Assembly: GCA_000310025.1 (NCBI GenBank)
Contig: FN649729.1
Coordinates: forward strand, 3,563,473 to 3,627,472
Direction of reading: 5' to 3'
Length of the DNA stretch: 64,000 nt
DNA from: Ectocarpus siliculosus
Taxonomy: Eukaryota; Sar; Phaeophyceae; Ectocarpales; Ectocarpaceae
Shown in pieces: positions 58,251 through 64,000 of this stretch. Made by a program: the position numbers and the translations under genes. Positions within the stretch are counted from its first letter, which is position 1; the number at the start of each line of letters is the position of its first letter. The notes below the pieces were generated by a model. The model ran no database searches. It saw only the letters and a list, made by a program, of their open reading frames with translations, and was not told the DNA's origin.

Positions 58251-60036
58251 ATGGCGGATTTTTCCGACAAAGGATCATCTACATCATCCGCCGACTGGAG
58301 CGACGAAGAAGGGGACGAGTACCTGGCCAAGGCGCTTGCTTCCGACGAGTACCTCCAAGGTGCGTGTGGTGCGACGACTCGCTGTGCGATAACTTCTCCC
58401 CGGCCAGCTCTCGGTCCGCCTATCGAACGACACATGTTCTTATTGGGGGGGGGGTTCGTTTCTCCCGGCAAAGAACAAGCTTCTTCAAACAGCAAGTATG
58501 CGGCCGCGGGTAGGTGCGTAGGTGCGACCCCCACGCCGTTCTCTGTGTGCGGACTTTCGGTCCTCTCCATCGGCACCACTTGCCAATGGAGGAAGCTCAC
58601 AGGACCTTGAGCTATCTCACTCTTTCTAAATAGGTTACACTGCTGCTGTGTAATGGTGTGCCGCCCTTACCTGTACGAGCGCGGGCGAAAGGCGTGAAGC
58701 AGGTGTGCAATCGTCGATCCATTTGTACAGGTCGATCGCTCCACAAGCTAAAAGCCTGCCAATCCCGACAACGTTGGCGACGAAAAGATCTGGTCGAGAG
58801 CGTACCTATGGCAGCACGTGTGGGCCGTATTTCGCGCCCTCTTTGTTGTGGGACTTAACAATCAATCTCTTAGAATCGATCGATCGCACGCTTGCTGCGC
58901 GTAGCCCAGCCCCTCACGGTAATCAACACCGGTGCTGGATTGATGCATCTGTTACGTACGATCTACTTTCAGGTATCATCCAAGATGATTTTGGGGCCTC
59001 CTTCAGTTGATTGACTTCACATCTTGGGGCGGTGCGCGCCCACTACCATCGCCGCCAAGAGGAATGTGTTGGTTTTACGCGCGGGGATTGGCAGAACACA
59101 CGCCAACATGAAATAACTGCCGTCCTTGCCGCTTCGTCACGAACAACGCCGCGCAGGGTCTAGCCGTTCCTCGCCATCGACGCTCCCTCCACCGCCGCCG
59201 CCGGCAAGCATGGCTGGTGGTGCTGGAGGGACACCACAGGTTACCGCAGGAAGGGGGGGGACAATTTTGGTCCACCACCCTCTGTGTGAGCTCCACGATA
59301 TCCCTGGTGAGCGAGGTGCCGAGCGCGTTTGTTGTGATTTTGGCCGGGCACGTGTGTGTTCCAGAGAGAGGCTAAACTACGCTGTCACCAGGTTATTATC
59401 CACTCTCACCTGCGCAGATCGTTGGCTATTCTCTGCGAGTTCGATTGTTGCCAGGCCAAGCGTTCCGAACAGCGTTACTCCAAGTTGCATGCAGTTCCAA
59501 CTCCTCCGATACTCCATTATCCGGTCAGGCATGCGTGGTCAGGCGTGGTTGTCACTCACAGTTGGGGTAACGGCCAGTAGCGCTCAGATCAGGTTCGTTC
59601 ACCAAAGCTTTCGCGATCACTTCCGGACACTTCGGCCACGGAGGCTGGGTGCCAGCCATCAGTCGGGGGAACCGTTTCATCATCGCGCGGGGAATGGAAC
59701 CAATAGCAACTACTCCGTTGGTTCCGTTATTAACCCGACAGGCGGTTACATCTGTCGGAAACCCCCCTCCGGGCACTTATGGGTAATGTCCCAGTTCCCA
59801 TCATAGGGACGTGTACTCCGGACGCTTGTTCCTAGCATCACAAGTGCCCGTCATCGCAATATTTAGAAACGGTGCATACCACCGTCCCGAACATGTGTGT
59901 GTGTGTCTTTGTTTTGTGTTCTTACTAACATCGACCGCGCTAACCGGCTGACCGATGAAAAGACGCCAGTCTCAGAGCGGTTGACAACGCAAAACACTTC
60001 TAAGTGCCGTTAACTAGGGACCCCGTGAGGGGGCGG

Positions 60037-60070
<34 letters not shown>

Positions 60071-61366
60071 AAGGTTGCCATGGGGTAGTAGCGACGAACT
60101 CGGCGTTGTCTTTCTGGAGCTCTTCAAGAGAGAGGAGAGGTGGCCTATGGCAGCGGTTTTTATTATGTTGCTGTTTCTTGCGACGACGGTGACGACGGCA
60201 TGGGGATTCGACCCCCCGAGGGTGGACGGGCCTTTGGGCTTCGGTGGCGCTCTCGGCACAAAACGAGTCGCTTTGACTGCGATATTCAAGGCCTTCCTGC
60301 TGTGAAGGGTTCGCCCTTCGCCGCTTCGCCCTTCCCCGCCCCCCCCGTGGAGCTGCGTGGTCAATGCCTCAGGACTTTAGATGAGTCTTGTGCGGGAGAA
60401 CATCCCCCCAAACCTCCGGTGATTCGTCCCACTAGGGGTGCGTGGCCCAATGATCAAATGGCTGCGACAAGCAACACATGGAGGAACGCACCAAGACTTG
60501 CCAACAATGCTTGTAAAAATGTTGCCATGTAGATGAGACTAGGCGTGTGTCCCAATCCCCGCCCCGCCAGTCTATCCCCCCGCTCTTTTGCCTACAAGTC
60601 CAGGCGTCCCTCGCGAAGCAGCTAATGAAATACGGCAATGACCTCCGAGCACCTCCCGCGGACCTTGTACCCGTCGCCTAACCGTGTGGCGCATTGAGAC
60701 TTTCAGATCACCCGGAGCGCCCGGGAAGGGTGCGCGCCATAATGAACGCCTTGACCAGGAACTTCCCGGACATGACCACCATGCTGGCGCCGGAGGCCAC
60801 TGTAGAGCAGGCGAGGGGGGTGATACGTACAAACATGCGTGCGGGCTATGCAACGCTCGCGTGCTGATTTGTGTTCTAGCACAACCACGCGCGCTTCTTT
60901 ATCACGCACGCACGCTTTCTCGTTTTCCGCCTTCCCGACACCAGCTAACCGCCGTACCACGCCCCGGCTCCCCAGCCATCTCCCCCCCGAGAAATCGCTT
61001 CCATCTAGGGGTAAGTAAGAGACACGATTTCAGTGCATACGTACAGTATTCCAACACATGGGTTCGTAAAATTTACGTGGGCGCTTTTTCCTGTGCCAGG
61101 TGCTGCGGTTCCACGACCAGCCTCACGTTGACAAGATCCTGCGGCTGTGCTCGGACTCGGAGAAGGCGGGCCGGGCGGCGGAGGCTAAGGCCTCTGCCTC
61201 CGCCTCCTCGAGGGGCAAGGGTTCGAGGAGAGGGAGTCCCACCGCTGACAGGCACGTCTCGCCGTACGCCGGGATCGTTCAGATCGACCCGGACACGGCT
61301 GTGATGCCGGCGTCTCGTGCGGCCATCTTCAGGGCGGCTGGGGCGGCGTGCTTCGCCGTGGACGAG
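58251..61366 (+). CDS. Histone deacetylase family protein, 5' exons (partial)
   Basis: Exons 58251-58359, 60707-60819 and 61100-61366 join in phase (GT-AG). The first encodes an acidic, serine-rich start (MADFSDKGSSTSSADWSDEE). The second opens with DHPERPGRVRAIMNALTRNF, the conserved HPERP entry of class II-type deacetylases. The third has VLRFHDQPHVDKILRLC and, after a basic serine-rich insert, IDPDTAVMPASRAAIFRAAG plus AACFAVDE, as in the family. The histidine pair and metal ligands come later in these enzymes and are not in the window. The second exon may instead end at 60810 with a GC donor. Downstream the intron meets a LINE at about 61.9 kb, so the gene either continues beyond the window or is truncated. 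It is transcribed away from PRPF4. Confidence 0.75.
59929..60040 (+). repeat. Dispersed repeat R1, copy 4
   Basis: CATCGACCGCGCTAACCGGC, TGACCGATGAAAAGACGCC and the tail GGGACCCCGTGAGGGGGCGG match copies at 9936 and 10064. It lies in the first intron of the deacetylase-family gene and is followed by a GT microsatellite (60041-60066). Confidence 0.7.
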
Positions 61367-61440
61367 GTGCGGTGATGAGATGGTAACCTCCAAGACACTG
61401 TGGGGGTAGTAGTCTAACCCCCCCCCCCTCCGCCCGCCCC

Positions 61441-61567
61441 GGTGTTTGCCATCGGGGTTTGGGTTTTCGTCGCTTGGCAACGACGTTGTAAAACAAGCCC
61501 CCCACTCGGTGTTTGCCATCGGGATTGGGTTTTCGTCGCTTGGCAACGACGTTGTAAAACAAGCCAA
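61441..61567 (+). repeat. 67-bp tandem duplication
   Basis: GGTGTTTGCCATCGGG, then TTCGTCGCTTGGCAACGACG and TTGTAAAACAAGCC, begins at 61441 and again at 61508 with one or two differences. It follows the third deacetylase exon and is non-coding. Confidence 0.9.
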
Positions 61568-62082
61568 TTCACTTCGTGAACTCGGCAACCAGGTTACTAC
61601 CGTTTTTTTTTTTTGCCTCGTTTTTTTTTTTGGCGGTAACCATAATGGTGGTCGAGTAGATCATGTTGTGCGGGGTCGAGAACCCTCACTCCGCGCAACG
61701 GGGGATGATCGCACCACGTTGTGTTAAAATGGTCAAGCTTCCTCGAGGCAGTTACCCAGTGTTTACAACTGTTTTTGGAAGTGAAAGCCCCAGAAAATAA
61801 ATTAAGTCATAGGTAGCTTTCATCCGTACGCAAGGAAGTAAGCCCAAGATGCCGAACCCCCTTAGCAGGATGCAGCTCCCCCTTCATGGGACTCGCCAAA
61901 TCCCTCCCGGCGTTTCGCGCTTGGTGATGTGAGACCCTGGTCCGGTGAGAACCCGGGGTGTTCCGTCCCGGCTTTGTAGGGATGGGAGGTCAATGGTCAA
62001 ACGATTAGGGCATGCACGATTAAAAGTCCCCCCCCCCCCCCCCCCACAAACAAGTGGCCGAGGTCCAGTTGCTGTAGAGATC

Positions 62083-63297
62083 ATGAGGATGGTGAAGAAG
62101 CCGGGAGGATGGAAGCAGAAACTGTGGCAGGGAGACAGGTTGGAGCTGCTGCTGTTTGGAATTCCAAGGGACATGACGAGGATAGAGTTCAAGAACTGGT
62201 GTGACACGGAGGGACTGCATTGCCTAGCAAGGGGAGAAGTAGGCAGAGAGCATGAACACTTCCGGGTGAAATTGACCAAGGGAGACAGCCAAGAGTGCTT
62301 GGGGGTTGACATCGAGAAGCTGTCGAACTACGTAAGGAAGGTTGGATGGAGGGTTTGCGTCGCGAACATGATAGGAACAGAGAAGGTAAGGCGACAGGAG
62401 GCGAGGGCGATAGAGGCGAAGAAGAGACCGGGTGGGGGAGACGAGCAGGCAAATCAGAAGAACGCCGAGAAGAAGCGGAAGGCGAAGGATAGAGTGCGCA
62501 AAATCTCCAATAGGGAAAAGCACAAGCTGAGAGTGGGGTCGTGGAACGTGTGCGGGTTCGCAAGGAGTGAGCGCAAGCGGTTGGAAATAGTGGACCAAGT
62601 AGAACAAAGCGATCTGGATGTAGTGGGGATCCAAGAGACGTGGGAACTGAAGGATGGGGACGTGATAAGCAAAATAGGGAAGTACCGGTGGGTAGGGAAG
62701 GCAAGAAAGGGCTTAGACCCGAAGAAAAGGGGGGAGGGGGGAGTCGGATTCCTGGTCAAGGAACACTTGTATGACGTGGTGGAAGTAGTGGTGAAAACGG
62801 AGTTCGAGGAAAGCCTATGGCTTAAGATACCTGGGGAGCGGGGTGAGAAAGATTTGTTTCTAGGGAACGTATACGTCCCACCGTCGTCGAAGAAAGTCGC
62901 AAGCAAGGCGCAGGAGAACTTCGGACAAATTGGGGAAGATGTCCAGAGGTTCAGTAGGAAGGGAGAAGTTGTCATGGTGGGCGATTTCAACTCCAGAGTA
63001 GGGAAAGCTTGCAGTAGAGGACAGGCGATCGGGCAGCACGGAGAAGACGAAGTGAATGACAACGGAGTGAGGATGCTTGAATTCTTGGGAAGCAACGAGC
63101 TGATGGTGTTGAACGGTAGGAGGGAAAGCGATAAGCCAGAGTTAACCAGGCAGAGGGCAGTTTGCAATGAATACTCGATCCTCGACTACATCCTGGTAGA
63201 TAGGGGGAGCACACAGGTCCCGGAGCTGCACGTAAGTGCGATAGATATAGGTTCGACCGACCATTTCCTCATATGGGCAAACATTCGACCGATCTAG
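62083..63297 (+). CDS. LINE endonuclease domain (AP/exonuclease III-like)
   Basis: The element's endonuclease nicks target DNA to prime reverse transcription. After an N-terminal region of about 150 residues (GDRLELLLFGIPRDMTRIEF, charged linker KKRKAKDRVRKISNREK), the catalytic motifs appear in order: VGSWNVCGF at about 62530, IQETW (metal-binding glutamate) at about 62629, GGVGFLVK, VYVPPSS, MVGDFNSRVG at about 62973, LDYILVD at about 63183 and STDHFLIW (catalytic DH) at about 63252. I prefer the ATG at 62083, although the frame is open from 61945. It stops at 63295, where related elements would continue in the next frame. Confidence 0.85.
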   Translation: MRMVKKPGGWKQKLWQGDRLELLLFGIPRDMTRIEFKNWCDTEGLHCLARGEVGREHEHFRVKLTKGDSQECLGVDIEKLSNYVRKVGWRVCVANMIGTEKVRRQEARAIEAKKRPGGGDEQANQKNAEKKRKAKDRVRKISNREKHKLRVGSWNVCGFARSERKRLEIVDQVEQSDLDVVGIQETWELKDGDVISKIGKYRWVGKARKGLDPKKRGEGGVGFLVKEHLYDVVEVVVKTEFEESLWLKIPGERGEKDLFLGNVYVPPSSKKVASKAQENFGQIGEDVQRFSRKGEVVMVGDFNSRVGKACSRGQAIGQHGEDEVNDNGVRMLEFLGSNELMVLNGRRESDKPELTRQRAVCNEYSILDYILVDRGSTQVPELHVSAIDIGSTDHFLIWANIRPI

Positions 63298-64000
63298 AAA
63301 GACGGAGAGTAAGAAAAAGAGGAAAGTGTTCCGGTGGAAAGTAGAGCGTTTGGGAGACGAGGGGACACGCGATGAATTCCAGAAGGGATTGGCTGGTAGT
63401 GTAGAACCCTTCAGGAAACTGCTGAGAAGCGTCGAAGACGGAAAGGTAGACGTACAAGCAGCAGGGGACAGGGTGATTGAAGGATGGGAGTCCATAGTGA
63501 ACACAACGGCAGAGAGAGTAGTGGGAAAGAAGGTGGTACGATGTGGGGTATCGGTTAAGTGGTGGGATGACGAGCTGAAAGAAGAAATAGGGGAACGTAG
63601 AGAAGTCTTCAAGCAGTACCTGGGTGAGGGGTCTGAAGAGAGTTGGGAAAAGTACAGGGCCAAGAGGAAACAGGTGAAGGGACTAGTGAAAAAGAAGAAA
63701 AAGAGCATTTGGGACGAAGTAGTGCAGAAGGCCAACGGACGCCTGGAGGGGAACGTCAAGCAGATGTGGGAAGGGATTAGTGGGATGGTAAAAAAGACCG
63801 CGCAAGGGGGGGATACAGGGGTAGCAACATTGCGAAGTGTGAACGGTGGACTAGTCAGCAGTGGGAAGGGAAAAAGGGAAGTTCTAGCAGGACACTACAA
63901 GAGACTTGGAGTGCCTTCGGAGAATGAAGATTTTGACCAAGTGTTTAAGAAGGAGGTGGACGCATGGGCCCAGAAAGAAGAAGAGACATCGAAGGCAGAC
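63286..64000 (+). CDS. Continuation of the LINE polyprotein in a shifted frame (partial)
   Basis: From about 63286 the next frame is open to the window end (about 238 codons). It encodes KTESKKKRKVFRWKVERLGD and then WWDDELKEEIGERREVFKQY and KQVKGLVKKKKKSIWDEVVQ, typical of the linker between endonuclease and reverse transcriptase. It follows directly on the DHFLIWANIR end of the endonuclease, so a one-base indel near 63280-63295 most simply explains the break. Confidence 0.75.

Larger units (their letters stand above)
61930..64000 (+). mobile_element. LINE (non-LTR retrotransposon), 5' part, running off the window
   Basis: A C-rich 5' leader (GGTCAATGGTCAAACGATTA, then a run of C) precedes an open frame with an AP-type endonuclease and, after a frame change, a lysine-rich linker that usually precedes reverse transcriptase. 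The reverse transcriptase itself would lie beyond 64000. The leader resembles the tail of the minus-strand LINE fragments near 28.35 and 28.9 kb, so the family has more than one member here. Confidence 0.85.

Noticed and set aside
59552-59776. Minus-strand open frame including WPKCPEVIAKALVNEPDLSA
   Set aside because: Protein-like, but isolated in an intron of the plus-strand deacetylase gene with no splice partners or known family; perhaps a transposon fragment.
61945-62082. N-terminal extension of the LINE open frame through the poly-C run
   Set aside because: It translates the C-rich leader (a run of prolines) and part of a conserved non-coding tail; the ATG at 62083 is a better start.
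1-64000. CRISPR array, operons, bacterial promoters or ribosome binding sites
   Set aside because: The window is eukaryotic; the tandem repeats seen do not have repeat-spacer structure.

Overview
This is eukaryotic nuclear DNA, most likely from a brown alga close to Ectocarpus. The pointers are short exons scattered through long introns, canonical GT-AG splice sites, a leucine-rich-repeat (LRR) gene in which every repeat sits in its own 72-nt exon (an arrangement reported for Ectocarpus LRR and TPR genes), abundant dispersed and tandem repeats, and a 100-N scaffold gap at 50507-50606. The species assignment is inference.

Layout. 291-6172 (minus): a complete 11-exon gene for a secreted, cysteine-containing protein with a GDPH-type (von Willebrand D-like) module. 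7.5-10.6 kb: repeats, with a tRNA-like segment between direct repeats and a degenerate 0.35-0.4 kb tandem array. 12.1-14.4, 17.5-17.9 and 23.0-23.5 kb (minus) and 20.0-21.2 kb (plus): exons of genes I could not identify. 23.8-31.1 kb: a transposon graveyard of small terminal-inverted-repeat elements, CCCATGGG-rich elements and LINE 3' fragments. 32.5-34.2 kb: a decayed Ty3/Gypsy pol. 34310-43651 (minus): a complete 16-exon gene with signal peptide, nine LRR cassettes, cysteine-containing stalk, acidic linker and hydrophobic C-terminus. Two CCCATGGG-rich elements with 11-bp target duplications sit inside it and just upstream of it. 44.2-48.4 kb holds little. 48422-57871 (minus): the splicing factor PRPF4. 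58251-61366 (plus): the 5' exons of a histone-deacetylase-family gene, divergent from PRPF4 across 379 bp. 61.9 kb to the end (plus): a LINE with an AP-type endonuclease and a frameshift.

How things fit together. PRPF4 (U4/U6 snRNP) and the deacetylase look like housekeeping genes sharing one promoter region. The two secreted or surface proteins are the accessory part. The LRR gene is the most interesting locus. Its exon-plus-intron unit of about 476 bp is tandemly repeated nine times, and each exon is a phase-2/phase-2 cassette of exactly 24 codons, so unequal exchange can add or remove repeats without breaking the frame. In my exon models the summed coding lengths are 1566 nt (gene at 291) and 1161 nt (LRR gene), both multiples of three ending at a stop codon.

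Limits. Exons were found by eye from reading frames, splice motifs and phase; no alignment or RNA evidence was available. Family names rest on motif recognition.
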